The position numbers and the translations under genes were made by a program. A model generated the notes under the pieces. That model ran no database searches, was not told where the DNA came from, and worked only from the letters and a program-made list of their open reading frames with translations. From Cellvibrionaceae bacterium 1162T.S.0a.05 (GTDB taxonomy: Bacteria; Pseudomonadota; Gammaproteobacteria; Pseudomonadales; Cellvibrionaceae): DNA of 64,000 nucleotides. Positions 44,177 through 53,444 of this stretch are shown piece by piece (position 1 is the stretch's first letter; each line of letters starts with the position of its first letter). The DNA is taken from the NCBI GenBank assembly GCA_000964245.1, contig LANB01000001.1, positions 3,909,501 to 3,973,500 on the forward strand, written 5' to 3'.

Positions 44177-45949
44177 TTAGTGATTATTTCTGGGGAGTTT
44201 TCCCGCAAGATTTTTATATTCCGTCGCAAAATCCATGCACGCACCTCGATCAAGCTGGCCCACCGACTCGCGATAAATATATTGCCAGGGTGTTTGATTC
44301 TCAGTTTGTTTTATTGTCATCGTCGCTTTACGTTGTTCCCATTCTGCATCAGGCACTAAAGCATTCACTGTGCGTTGGCGTAAATCAATGCGAATGCGAT
44401 CCCCCGTACACACATAAGCCAAACCACCACCGGCTGCCGCTTCAGGTGAGGTATTGAGTATCGCCGGACAGGCAGAAGTACCCGATTGGCGCCCGTCACC
44501 AATAACAGGCAACATGGTGATGCCTCTGGCAATCAAGGCATCCGGGGGTTGCATATTGACGACCTCCGCAGAGCCTGGATAGCCCAAAGGACCGCAACCG
44601 CGCATAATCAACACGCAATCTTCATCGATATTTAACGACGGGTCATTAATGCGCGTGTGGTAATCTTCCGGACCTTCAAAAACGATTGCTCGCACTTCAA
44701 ACGCTTCGGGATCAGCCGGGTTTGACAAATATTTTTGATAAAACGTCGCACTGATCACGCTGGTTTTCATGATGCCGGAATCAAAAAGATTACCTGACAT
44801 ATTTAAAAAACCCGCCTTGCTCTTAAGTGCATTATCCACAGAGCGGATCACATCGCTGTTAAAGTTTTCAGCTGCCTCATAATTTTCACGCAGGCCTTTG
44901 CCATTCACGTTGAGGGCTGAATCGTCCACCAACCCCAAGCGCAACAACTCGGCCATAACCGCAGGTACACCGCCCGCTTTATAAAATGACTCACCGAGGT
45001 ATTTTCCCGCTGGCTGACAATTAACCAACAATGGCACTTCATAGCCCCAGTCTTGCCAATGGCCCATATCAAGTTCTATACCCATATGGCGTGCGATCGC
45101 ATTGAGGTGGACCGGTGCATTTGACGAGCCCCCAATGGCGGAATTCATGATGATGGCATTTTTAAACGCCGCTTCCGTCATGATATCAGCCGGTTTTCGA
45201 TCCGCGTCAACCAGCTCGACAACGGCTTTGCCAGTGTAATAGGCCATTTGTGCACGCTGTTTATAAGGTGCTGGAATCGCTGCACACCCCGGCAGACTCA
45301 TGCCCAGAGCTTCGGCCAAACTGTTCATCGTTAACGCCGTACCCATCGTATTGCAATGTCCCGGGCTCGGCGCGGCCGATGCCACTATTTCAACAAACTC
45401 GTCGTCATTAATTTCGCCCGCAGCAAAACGCTCACGGCATTCCCAATTAATCGCACCGGAACCAAGCTTACGATCGCGATAAAAGCCATCCAGCATCGGC
45501 CCACCGGATAACATAATCGCGGGAATGTTCACGGTCGCGGCCGCCATTAATTGTGACGGCACGGTTTTATCGCAACCGCCGGTCAGCACAACACCGTCAA
45601 GCGGATAGCCATGGAGAATTTCCACGAGCCCCAGATAAGCCAGGTTGCGATCCAGAGCCGCAGTTGGCCTTTTACCGGTTTCCTGAATCGGGTGGACCGG
45701 AAAGCTTATTGGAATGCCGCCCGCATCACGGATGCCATCACGGACTCGCTTCTCCAGCTCAACATGGATACGATTGCAGGGCGACAGATCACTGCCACTT
45801 TGCGCAATACCGATAATAGGCTTACCTGTTTTGAGTTCTTCAAGGGTCAGGCCGTAATTAAAATAGCGTTCCAGGTAGATCGCCGTCATACCAGGGTCGG
45901 CAGGATTGTTGAACCAGGCTTCACTGCGCCTGGGTTTTCGTTTTGTCAT
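44177..45949 (-). CDS. xylD: IlvD/Edd-family pentonate dehydratase (D-xylonate dehydratase, XylD-like)
   Basis: 590 residues. Fe-S ligand cysteines appear in SDLSPCNRIH, LTGGCDKTVPSQ and SPGHCNTMGTA, and the catalytic serine region is GDGRQSGTSACPAILN. The pattern across the protein (MTAIYLERYFNYGLT, TAALDRNLAYLGLVEILHGY, PGSAEVVNMQPPDALI, DFATEYKNLAGKLPRNNH at the end) closely follows what I recall of Caulobacter XylD, so the aldonate branch rather than IlvD or Edd is clear. It removes water from a pentonate to give 2-keto-3-deoxy-pentonate. It is the first gene of the operon, divergent from a GH3 xylosidase. Confidence 0.9.
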   Translation of the reverse strand: MTKRKPRRSEAWFNNPADPGMTAIYLERYFNYGLTLEELKTGKPIIGIAQSGSDLSPCNRIHVELEKRVRDGIRDAGGIPISFPVHPIQETGKRPTAALDRNLAYLGLVEILHGYPLDGVVLTGGCDKTVPSQLMAAATVNIPAIMLSGGPMLDGFYRDRKLGSGAINWECRERFAAGEINDDEFVEIVASAAPSPGHCNTMGTALTMNSLAEALGMSLPGCAAIPAPYKQRAQMAYYTGKAVVELVDADRKPADIMTEAAFKNAIIMNSAIGGSSNAPVHLNAIARHMGIELDMGHWQDWGYEVPLLVNCQPAGKYLGESFYKAGGVPAVMAELLRLGLVDDSALNVNGKGLRENYEAAENFNSDVIRSVDNALKSKAGFLNMSGNLFDSGIMKTSVISATFYQKYLSNPADPEAFEVRAIVFEGPEDYHTRINDPSLNIDEDCVLIMRGCGPLGYPGSAEVVNMQPPDALIARGITMLPVIGDGRQSGTSACPAILNTSPEAAAGGGLAYVCTGDRIRIDLRQRTVNALVPDAEWEQRKATMTIKQTENQTPWQYIYRESVGQLDRGACMDFATEYKNLAGKLPRNNH

Positions 45950-46133
45950 GCAGCTTACTTCTTATGTTGGCAATAATTATATAATATGATGAATGTTTTC
46001 GTAAGAGAAAATTTGCTGTTTACCGCGTCTTATTTTATGGTGCGGTACTATATCACTTGTATACAAGATAAGGGCAGTTTCATGGGTGATTTTGTCCTAA
46101 TAATAATTGAATTTCCAATAAGGTTTAGTCTCA
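45950..46133. promoter_or_regulatory. divergent xylD / GH3 control region with palindromes
   Basis: The perfect 12-bp palindrome CTTGTATACAAG (46056-46067) has the TTGTATACAA form typical of FadR-subfamily GntR operators. An inverted repeat TACCGC/GCGGTA (46021-46026, 46042-46047) lies beside it. On the minus strand an AT-rich TATATAAT-like stretch near 45976-45986 could serve xylD. The shared position suggests both transcription units are controlled together. No regulator gene is in the window. Confidence 0.55.
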
Positions 46134-48824
46134 ATGATTAATCATATCCCTTTGTTTTCTAAAGTATTAGTCCAAATTCTTGGTAGCCTTCTCTGCATTG
46201 GCCTGATCTCCGGCTGCAGCAAGAGCACCGATGAATCATCAGAAAATCAAGCAGAGCTCCTCCCCTATCTTAACCCCACACTTGATATCGACGTACGCGT
46301 GGACGATTTGGTTTCACGTATGACCCTGGAAGAAAAAGCCAGCCAGATGATAAACAAAGCGCCTGCAATCGAGCGCTTGAACATTCCCGAGTACAACTGG
46401 TGGAATGAAGGCTTACACGGAGTCGCTCGTGCCGGTTTAGCCACGGTTTTCCCGCAAGCAATCGGCCTGGCAGCAACCTGGGATGAAGCTCACATGTTTG
46501 AGGTTGCGACGGCTATTTCCGACGAAGCCCGAGCAAAGCATCATGATTTTGCCAGCAAGGGTAAACGCTTTCTTTACCAGGGTTTAACGCTCTGGTCACC
46601 CAATATCAATATTTTCCGTGATCCAAGGTGGGGGCGCGGTCAGGAAACCTATGGGGAAGACCCCTATCTAACAGGGCGCATGGCCGTACAATTTATTAAA
46701 GGCCTGCAAGGGGATGATCCGAAATACCTGAAAACGGTTGCCACTGTAAAGCATTTCGCTGTCCACAATGGTCCGGAACCTGAGCGCCACGAATTTGATG
46801 CAAAGGCTTCCATGAAAGATTTGTGGGAAACATATTTACCGCAATTTGAAATGGGTATTGTTGAGGGCAAAGCCTACTCCTTAATGTGTGCCTACAACCG
46901 CTACAACGGTGAGGCTACCTGCGCCCATGATTTATTAGCAAACGACATACTACGCGGCCAGTGGAATTTTGATGGCTTCGTGGTTTCAGATTGTGGTGCC
47001 ATTAACGATATCAATGCTCACCATAAAATTACCAATAGTATCGAAGAAAGTTCTGCTGTCGCGGTCAAACACGGCACCGATCTCAATTGCGGCCTGACCT
47101 TTTACCCTTATGAAAGCCTGCCCAAAGCTGTCGAGTTGGGTTTGATTAGCGAAGCAGAAATTGATGTCAGCGTTAAACGTTTATTCAAGGCGCGCATGAA
47201 GCTGGGAATGTTTGATCCACCCGAACAGGTTCCCTACGCACAAATTCCCTACGATGTGGTGGACAGCCAAAAACATAAGGACTTGAGCGTTGTTAGTGCA
47301 CAAAAATCCATTGTGCTTTTAAAGAATGAAAACAAGACTCTGCCCTTCAAAAAAGATTTGGAAAAAATTGCGGTTATCGGCCCCAACTCAGACCAATGGC
47401 TGATGTTATTAGGCAACTACAACGGCGTACCTTCAGACCCCGTCACACCCCTTCGTGGTATTCGCGAAGCTGTGGCTGCGGACACCGAAGTCGTGTTTGC
47501 CCAGGGTGCGGAATTAGCACCGGGCTTACCCATGCTATATCCCATTCCTGCTGAGGTGTTGAGTCAGAAAGATGGCTCGCCGGGTTTAAATGTGGATTAT
47601 TACAACGCGGCCGATTTAAGTGGCGACATAGTATTTAGCGAAAGCCAGGCAAACCTTGATATTAACTGGAATGACAAAGCACCGCGTGCCGACATGGACG
47701 ACGACAATTTTGGTGTGCGCTGGCAAGGCCAAATTACACCTACAATTTCCGGTGACTACCAAATTGGTGTTATCAGTACCTGTAATACCAAGGTGTATCT
47801 CAACGGCGACTTAATTGCCAGCACACCCTATCACTTTCGCGATGAGTATGGTGATCCGCGAACGAAAAAATCAGACTGGATAAATTTAAAGGCGGGAGAA
47901 ACTTATCAACTTGAAGTGACTGCTGGCGAAACCTACGCGGATGCCCAGGTACAATTGGTTTGGGCGGAACCCAAGCCTCAACTGAAAGAAAAAGCAATTG
48001 AAGTCGCGAGTGACGCGGACGCCGTTGTCCTTGTGATGGGTTTAACGGCGCGCATGGAAGGCGAAGAAATGGACATCCAGGTGGATGGTTTCCGCGGCGG
48101 CGACCGAACCAAACTCTCACTACCTCAAAATCAAATCGAATTGATGCAAGCAATACACGCGCTTGGCAAACCGACAGCGCTCGTATTATTAAACGGAAGT
48201 GCCTTGGCGATTAACTGGGAGCAGGAAAATATCCCTGCCATTATTGAAGCCTGGTACCCTGGTCAATCTGCGGGCACCGCGATTGCCAGTGTCCTCTTCG
48301 GTGACTTCAACCCTGCTGGGCGTCTGCCTGTGACTTTCTACAAGTCGGTGGATGATCTACCCGCTTTTGAAGATTACAACATGACAAATCAAACCTATCG
48401 CTTTTTCAAAGGTGAGCCCCTATACCCTTTCGGTTACGGTTTGAGTTACAGTCAATTTGAGTATTCAGATTTTGTTTTACCCGATAGCATCAATCAAGGT
48501 GAAGGTACAAGCCTCAGCGTAAGGGTAAAAAATGTCAGCGACCGCGACGGCGAAGAAGTGGTTCAGGTTTATGTAAGCAACAAGAACCCTGCACTAAAAA
48601 CACCCCTGCGCGAACTGAAAGCCTTCAAACGCATTCATTTGAAAGCGGGCGAAGAAAAACAGGTGCAACTTGAGCTGAATGCCAAAGCCTTTATGTACGT
48701 CACAGATGCAGGAGAGCGCGTTTTTGAGCCTGGCGATTTCGAGGTTTCCATTGGTGGCGGTCAACCATATAGCCAGCTGAAAGGCAGTTCGAATGTGCTT
48801 ATCAGCAAACTCTCACTCAAGTAG
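46134..48824 (+). CDS. GH3 beta-xylosidase-type lipoprotein with PA14 insert
   Basis: 896 residues. A lipoprotein signal ends in LISGC near residue 28. The GH3 N-domain has YNWWNEGLHGVARAG, FRDPRWGRGQETYGEDP, VKHFAVHNGPE and the nucleophile D286 in GFVVSDCGAI. A PA14 module (about 475-610, GLNVDYYNAADLSGD ... WINLKAGETYQLEVTAGE) interrupts the C-terminal GH3 domain, which contains LVMGLTARMEGEEMD with the likely acid/base Glu. A fibronectin III-like domain (SVRVKNVSDRDGEEVVQVYV) ends it. The GLHGVAR and WGRGQETYGED forms point to xylosidase or arabinofuranosidase rather than glucosidase. It acts on xylo-oligosaccharides at the envelope. Confidence 0.93.
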   Translation: MINHIPLFSKVLVQILGSLLCIGLISGCSKSTDESSENQAELLPYLNPTLDIDVRVDDLVSRMTLEEKASQMINKAPAIERLNIPEYNWWNEGLHGVARAGLATVFPQAIGLAATWDEAHMFEVATAISDEARAKHHDFASKGKRFLYQGLTLWSPNINIFRDPRWGRGQETYGEDPYLTGRMAVQFIKGLQGDDPKYLKTVATVKHFAVHNGPEPERHEFDAKASMKDLWETYLPQFEMGIVEGKAYSLMCAYNRYNGEATCAHDLLANDILRGQWNFDGFVVSDCGAINDINAHHKITNSIEESSAVAVKHGTDLNCGLTFYPYESLPKAVELGLISEAEIDVSVKRLFKARMKLGMFDPPEQVPYAQIPYDVVDSQKHKDLSVVSAQKSIVLLKNENKTLPFKKDLEKIAVIGPNSDQWLMLLGNYNGVPSDPVTPLRGIREAVAADTEVVFAQGAELAPGLPMLYPIPAEVLSQKDGSPGLNVDYYNAADLSGDIVFSESQANLDINWNDKAPRADMDDDNFGVRWQGQITPTISGDYQIGVISTCNTKVYLNGDLIASTPYHFRDEYGDPRTKKSDWINLKAGETYQLEVTAGETYADAQVQLVWAEPKPQLKEKAIEVASDADAVVLVMGLTARMEGEEMDIQVDGFRGGDRTKLSLPQNQIELMQAIHALGKPTALVLLNGSALAINWEQENIPAIIEAWYPGQSAGTAIASVLFGDFNPAGRLPVTFYKSVDDLPAFEDYNMTNQTYRFFKGEPLYPFGYGLSYSQFEYSDFVLPDSINQGEGTSLSVRVKNVSDRDGEEVVQVYVSNKNPALKTPLRELKAFKRIHLKAGEEKQVQLELNAKAFMYVTDAGERVFEPGDFEVSIGGGQPYSQLKGSSNVLISKLSLK

Positions 48825-48838
48825 GTAAATTCATCAAC

Positions 48839-48909
48839 AAAAAAAGGTTGCCCTTCTAACTTTAAGCGCGGGCTTCAAACCCGGGCTTAAAGTAGAGGCA
48901 ACCTTTTTT
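48839..48909. terminator. long bidirectional terminator hairpin
   Basis: AAAAAAGGTTGCC pairs with GGCAACCTTTTTT at the base, and CTTTAAGC/GCTTAAAG with CGGG/CCCG forms the upper stem. A run of A on one side and T on the other allows it to act for the GH3 gene (plus) and the exporter operon (minus). Confidence 0.92.
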
Positions 48910-48928
48910 GTTTTACGCTGTTTTACAA

Positions 48929-50110
48929 TCAGGAACTGAAAGCCTTTAACAGTGGCATCCGAGAGGCTCTCCACGCGGGAAAGAAACCGCCGACCAGACC
49001 AATAATCACAGCCAGAATGATCCCGCTTTTGAATGCGTCTGCCGACACATTAAAATCAAAGACAACCTGGGTAAAACTGCCACCCATTGTTGAAGTACTG
49101 ATGCCATCAAAAAGTAAAAAGGCTATCAATGTCCCCAACACGCCACCGATAATGGCAAGCACAAGCGACTCAACCAGAGTACCAAAAAAGGCTGAAATAC
49201 CTTTAAAACCTATCGCCCGCAACGTTGCAATTTCCACCGCCTTTGCTTCAACAGAGGTGTACATGGTATTCAAGGCACCCGCTAAGGCACCCAGCGCCAT
49301 AAAAATTGCCAATCCCCAGCCCATGTAAACAAGGCGACCCATATCGCGGCTTTGATCCGAATAGTACGCTTGCTCGGTCATGACATCGAGATTTAAACGT
49401 GGATCACTTTCGATAAAGTCTCGAATTTTCTGTATTGCCTCAGGGCCGTCCAGGCGGACGCGAATACTTTGATAGGAATTCCCCCGATTAAATTGGGCTT
49501 GCAAGGTGCGTACATCGGTCAGCAGCTCACTACCAAAAACCGAACCACCCGCATCGAACACACCCACTACCGTCCACTCGGTCGCGCCGAATTTCATTTT
49601 ACTGCCAAGCTCAAAGCCGCTGAATTGCGACAGAATACTGGTACCCACAATAATTTCTGTTTTCCCTTCTTCAAACATTCGCCCGTCGATCAGCGAAATA
49701 TTTTTACGCAAGGAAAACCCTGCAGGCCCTATTCCTCTCAATGGTAAATTCGCCTCGGTTTGCGAAGATTTTTTAACACCGTCGACAACCACATACAACT
49801 CACCGGAAATGATGGGGCCATTTTCATCTTTCGCAATACCTGGTGAACTGCTCACATTGGTGTAAACATCGCCACCGAGGCCACTGTTTAACTCCGCTGC
49901 GGAACCACCACGCAACATAATGGCAACATCTTCCGAACCCGAACCGGCCATGGTTTTTTGAAAGCCTTGCCCCATTGCCATAAAAGCCAACAACACGGTC
50001 ACAACAATTGCGACCGCCAACAGGGTTGTCAATGAAGAACCAACACGTTTGGGCAAACTTAATAGATTCATTTTTACCACGGCACTGATTTGTGCAAATA
50101 ACGATCCCAT
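48929..50110 (-). CDS. ABC exporter permease, FtsX/MacB type (second)
   Basis: 393 residues with the FtsX layout: TM1 near 25-50, a large periplasmic MacB_PCD domain, then three C-terminal TM helices with VEIATLRAIGFKGISAFFGT and GGFFPAWRASRMPLLKAFSS. The latter ending is the classic FtsX-family P-A-x-x-A-S-x-x-x-P-x-x-A-L motif. It follows the other permease by 3 bp and ends the operon. Four-gene sets of this kind export lipids, peptides or antibiotics through a TolC-type channel not encoded here; the cargo is unknown. Confidence 0.92.
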   Translation of the reverse strand: MGSLFAQISAVVKMNLLSLPKRVGSSLTTLLAVAIVVTVLLAFMAMGQGFQKTMAGSGSEDVAIMLRGGSAAELNSGLGGDVYTNVSSSPGIAKDENGPIISGELYVVVDGVKKSSQTEANLPLRGIGPAGFSLRKNISLIDGRMFEEGKTEIIVGTSILSQFSGFELGSKMKFGATEWTVVGVFDAGGSVFGSELLTDVRTLQAQFNRGNSYQSIRVRLDGPEAIQKIRDFIESDPRLNLDVMTEQAYYSDQSRDMGRLVYMGWGLAIFMALGALAGALNTMYTSVEAKAVEIATLRAIGFKGISAFFGTLVESLVLAIIGGVLGTLIAFLLFDGISTSTMGGSFTQVVFDFNVSADAFKSGIILAVIIGLVGGFFPAWRASRMPLLKAFSS

Positions 50111-50113
50111 GTC

Positions 50114-51271
50114 TTATCTCCTGCTCAATGCTTCGATGGTATTCAATTTCATGGCCTGCCACGCAGGGACAATACCCGTCACAAAACCAAGAATGGCAAT
50201 AAACATCAAACCACTTATAAAAACCTGATGCCCAAGCACCAGAGCCGGTAAAATACTTTGCGTCATTGGAGTAATGGCTTTAATAGATAACCAGGCTCCG
50301 CCCAAACCCAGAATGCCACCGAGTGCGGCTAACAAAAACGACTCTGCCAAAACCATGGCAAACACTTTTTCTGCGGTAAATCCCAGCGTTTTTAAAACAG
50401 CAATCTCACTGGTACGTTCCTTGATACTTTGCCACATGGAGTTGCCAACAATCAGTAGTATTGTGAAGAAGGCCGCCATCACAACAGACATGATAATAAA
50501 ACCAATATCCCCCATCTGCTCGACAAAAGCCTTACTGAATTGTGCTTCGGTTGAGGTTTCCGTTTCAGCAGGCGAGTTGGCAAACATTTTGTCTACTGCA
50601 CGCGAGACTTCCTCGTTTAATTCGGGGTTTTGCGTTGTCAAGGGAATCCAGCCTATCCAGTCGCCACCCCAGATTTGGGTCTCCATAAAATATTTATAGT
50701 GGATCAAGGTGTAACTGGTATCGGTCTGAGGGTTTTCCGGGCGAACAATACCGGAAATATTAAAATCCCAGGTACTGCTACCGTCGTGTTTGGAAAATAT
50801 ATTGGATGAAACAGGAATACGGTCCCCGACTTTCCAACCACGGGCATTTGCAATCCGCTCTCCGATCAAGATGCCCTGACGATCTTTCTTCCAATTTTCC
50901 AACTCCTGTTCATCGACGACGACATCATCGTACACTTCGAAATAGGATTCCGGATCGACTGCAAAAGTCATTAACTGGTTTTTCGGCTCCTGATAATACC
51001 CGCCAAACCAGTTGGCCCAGGTTACATCTTTCACCCCTTCCAGAGTACGGATCTTATTCACATATGCGAGCGGCAGGGGTTGCGTGAAGTTTATTTTGTT
51101 CACCGTCACCAGGCGATCATCGGCAGAGAGCTCCACACCTGCATCAAAGGCATTTTTGATCGCTCCCAGCGCACCAAACAATAGAAACGCAATAAATATT
51201 GCAAAGCAATTTAAAAACAAGCGCAATTTATTGCGTGTCAGGTTTTTCCTGACCAGCGTAAAATTGTTCAT
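50114..51271 (-). CDS. ABC exporter permease, FtsX/MacB type (first)
   Basis: 385 residues, same architecture as its neighbour: TM1 (LRLFLNCFAIFIAFLLFGAL), a periplasmic domain, three C-terminal TM helices with TSEIAVLKTLGFTAEKVFAMVLAE and GIVPAWQAMKLNTIEALSRR at the end. Its ATG lies in the ATPase stop (ATGA at 51268-51271). The two permeases differ clearly, so they probably form a heterodimer, as LolC/LolE do. Confidence 0.92.
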   Translation of the reverse strand: MNNFTLVRKNLTRNKLRLFLNCFAIFIAFLLFGALGAIKNAFDAGVELSADDRLVTVNKINFTQPLPLAYVNKIRTLEGVKDVTWANWFGGYYQEPKNQLMTFAVDPESYFEVYDDVVVDEQELENWKKDRQGILIGERIANARGWKVGDRIPVSSNIFSKHDGSSTWDFNISGIVRPENPQTDTSYTLIHYKYFMETQIWGGDWIGWIPLTTQNPELNEEVSRAVDKMFANSPAETETSTEAQFSKAFVEQMGDIGFIIMSVVMAAFFTILLIVGNSMWQSIKERTSEIAVLKTLGFTAEKVFAMVLAESFLLAALGGILGLGGAWLSIKAITPMTQSILPALVLGHQVFISGLMFIAILGFVTGIVPAWQAMKLNTIEALSRR

Positions 51272-51972
51272 GCCACTGCCTCACTACTTTGCTGCTCGAT
51301 AAATTGGCCTTTATCCAGATGCAGGGATACATTTGCAAAACTGGCAGCGACCGGATCGTGCGTTACCATGACAATGGTTTTGCCAAATTCCTTGTTGAGC
51401 AACTGCAAGGTTTCAAGAATTTCCGTTGCTGTTGTGCGGTCAAGATCTCCTGTAGGTTCGTCGCACAACAAAAGATCGGGGTCGGACACAATGGCGCGAG
51501 CAATGGCCACTCGCTGTTGCTGGCCACCGGACAATTCTTTCGGCAAATGTCGGGCGCGGTCACTGAGGCCCACCAACTTCAATGCAGTTTCTACGCTTTT
51601 ATTTCTTTGCGCTTTACTGAGATTTTTTAACAATAAAGGCAACTCCACATTTTTCTCTGCGTTAAGCATCGGCATCAAGTTATAAAACTGGAATATAAAA
51701 CCCACATGGCGTGCACGCCATTTTGCCAATTCCCCTTCACCAAGATTTTGAATGGCCTGACCTTCAAACAGAATTTCACCTGAAGTAGGCCGGTCGACAC
51801 CGCCCAGCATATTGAGCAGAGTGGTTTTCCCTGAGCCTGAAGGCCCCATAATTGAAACAAACGTGCCTTTCTTGATTGTGATATTCAGCCCATCAAAGAT
51901 ACTGATACTTTCCCTGCCGCGTACAAAACGCTTTTCGATATTTTTTAAATCAAACAATAATTCGTTACTCAT
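51268..51972 (-). CDS. ABC exporter ATPase (LolD/MacB-N type)
   Basis: 234 residues from the ATG at 51972, preferred because GGAGAG lies just before it; an ATG at 51984 is in frame. Walker A is GPSGSGKTTLLNMLGG, signature LSGGQQQRVAIARA, Walker B LLLCDEPTGDLD and the H-loop MVTHD. The IFQFYNLMPMLNAEKNVELP stretch is typical of LolD/MacB ATPases. It powers the two FtsX-type permeases encoded directly downstream. Confidence 0.94.
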   Translation of the reverse strand: MSNELLFDLKNIEKRFVRGRESISIFDGLNITIKKGTFVSIMGPSGSGKTTLLNMLGGVDRPTSGEILFEGQAIQNLGEGELAKWRARHVGFIFQFYNLMPMLNAEKNVELPLLLKNLSKAQRNKSVETALKLVGLSDRARHLPKELSGGQQQRVAIARAIVSDPDLLLCDEPTGDLDRTTATEILETLQLLNKEFGKTIVMVTHDPVAASFANVSLHLDKGQFIEQQSSEAVA

Positions 51973-51997
51973 TGGGCTCTCCATGGTCTTTTCATCA

Positions 51998-53029
51998 TCA
52001 GGTTGTTTTTAAAAACGCTACTTTTACACCCATATCCGGCAGGATACGTTCATCGCGCGTTTCAATTTTTATACGGACACGCACGGTCGCCTTGGCTCTG
52101 TCTGCAGTGGGGATAATGGCAATCACACTTGCGGGAATATCCCAGCCTGGGTAAGCATCAAGGTTTGCCTTAACTTGCTGGCCCGCTTTGACGCGTCCAA
52201 TGTAGGCTTCATTCACATCGACTTCGATTTCCAGCGACGCCATATCGACAATGGTACAAATACCGGTTCGCGTATAGCCACCACCTGCCGCAGCTGGTGC
52301 AACAATTTCACCTGGTTGCGCATTTTTCACGGTCACAACACCGGCGAAGGGGGCGCGAATAGTGTGATTATCCAGCAACTCCTGCTGTTGCTTGACTTGC
52401 AAACGCGCAGTTTCGATATCCGCGTTCGAGGCCTTTAACAAGGCGGTAAGTTTATCTACATCCGCCTGGGCACGCGTTAATTGCGCTTCGCTAATAAAGC
52501 TGTCGCGCCCGAGCGCCTGCATGCGTTGAAGAACGCGCTCTGCTTCAGCGAGATCCGTGGCAGTGCTATTAATACTGGATTCCAGAGAGTTTACCCGGGC
52601 CCGCGCCAGATCCAGATTGACCTGCGCCAGGGACGCATCGAGAGTGGCCAATATTTGACCTTCAACGACATCCATCCCCTCTTCCACTTCGACCGATTTG
52701 ATCAACCCCATCGTTTCTGCGGATACGGTGGCAATGCGGCGCGCCGTAATATAACCAGAAGCATTCAGCACTTCTTCACTGCCACTGAACATTGCCGGGT
52801 TTTCGGTGCTCGTCGTATTGGTTGCTGCCGCCACGCGCGATGGTTTGGCGGGCACTTCCACAATGACCTCTTTGGCGGGAATAAGCCAAAGAGTCAACAC
52901 AACACTGAGCAAGGCCGTCACACCACACGCCACGACCACCAAAAGCCAACCGGTGTTGTGAGGCGCTTCCGCATCCTTGTCCAGCTTTAAGTCATTTAAT
53001 AGTGCGCTTTTGTCTTCCGCAGACCCCAT
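51998..53029 (-). CDS. HlyD/MacA-family periplasmic adaptor subunit
   Basis: 343 residues. One N-terminal TM (VVVACGVTALLSVVLTLWLI) follows a short cytosolic stretch. Lipoyl halves are VEEGMDVVEGQILATLDASL and IRAPFAGVVTVKNAQPGEIV, separated by an alpha hairpin (about 130-215) rich in Asp, Ala and Leu. The C-terminal beta barrel contains VNEAYIGRVKAGQQVKANLD. It bridges the ABC permeases to an outer membrane channel. It is the first gene of the exporter operon; its promoter should lie in the 415-bp gap upstream. Confidence 0.93.
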   Translation of the reverse strand: MGSAEDKSALLNDLKLDKDAEAPHNTGWLLVVVACGVTALLSVVLTLWLIPAKEVIVEVPAKPSRVAAATNTTSTENPAMFSGSEEVLNASGYITARRIATVSAETMGLIKSVEVEEGMDVVEGQILATLDASLAQVNLDLARARVNSLESSINSTATDLAEAERVLQRMQALGRDSFISEAQLTRAQADVDKLTALLKASNADIETARLQVKQQQELLDNHTIRAPFAGVVTVKNAQPGEIVAPAAAGGGYTRTGICTIVDMASLEIEVDVNEAYIGRVKAGQQVKANLDAYPGWDIPASVIAIIPTADRAKATVRVRIKIETRDERILPDMGVKVAFLKTT

Positions 53030-53373
53030 CTTACCCCCTCGTCGCGACCGTGCTTATTTATGATATGCTGATTTTCTGTGTTTTTTGTAGGGTTTTGACG
53101 CTTCTCTATTTCACTCAAGCTTGTATCCAAACGCCCTGAATTGAGCAAACATCAGCTGCGTTCTACCCTATGTATGGCGACTCTGAATAACAGCTCAATA
53201 ACCACTTAATAAGTAATCAATAACCAATCAAGAGCCAAATTGAATAATAACCTCACTCAGGCCAGGTTTATTAAATAGCGCAGTCATCATAAGAGCAAGT
53301 GCGACTGACAAGCCAGTGACAAAAGTAAGCAGTAAACGGTGCCGACCTCACCCCTGTCACAGCCTGGCAAACG
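53030..53373. other. intergenic region between the exporter operon and yccA
   Basis: No gene is seen. TCAATAACCA occurs twice, at 53195-53204 and 53217-53226, 22 bp apart. No convincing promoter for the exporter operon was identified. The region is rich in short AT tracts. Confidence 0.4.
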
Positions 53374-53401
53374 CTTGAAAAGACTTGATCTGCCCCCAGA
53401 T
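53374..53401 (+). promoter_or_regulatory. heat-shock (sigma-32-like) promoter of yccA
   Basis: CTTGAAA (53374-53380) and CCCCAGAT (53394-53401) are 13 bp apart; the sigma-32 consensus is CTTGAAA and CCCCATNT, so only one base differs. The start site would be about 36 bp before the yccA ATG. A possible sigma-70 pair overlaps it (TTGATC at 53385-53390 with TATGAT at 53407-53412). Confidence 0.55.
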
Positions 53402-53444
53402 CCCGTTATGATAAGATCCACTTCTGGGAAAATGGAGAGCAGAA

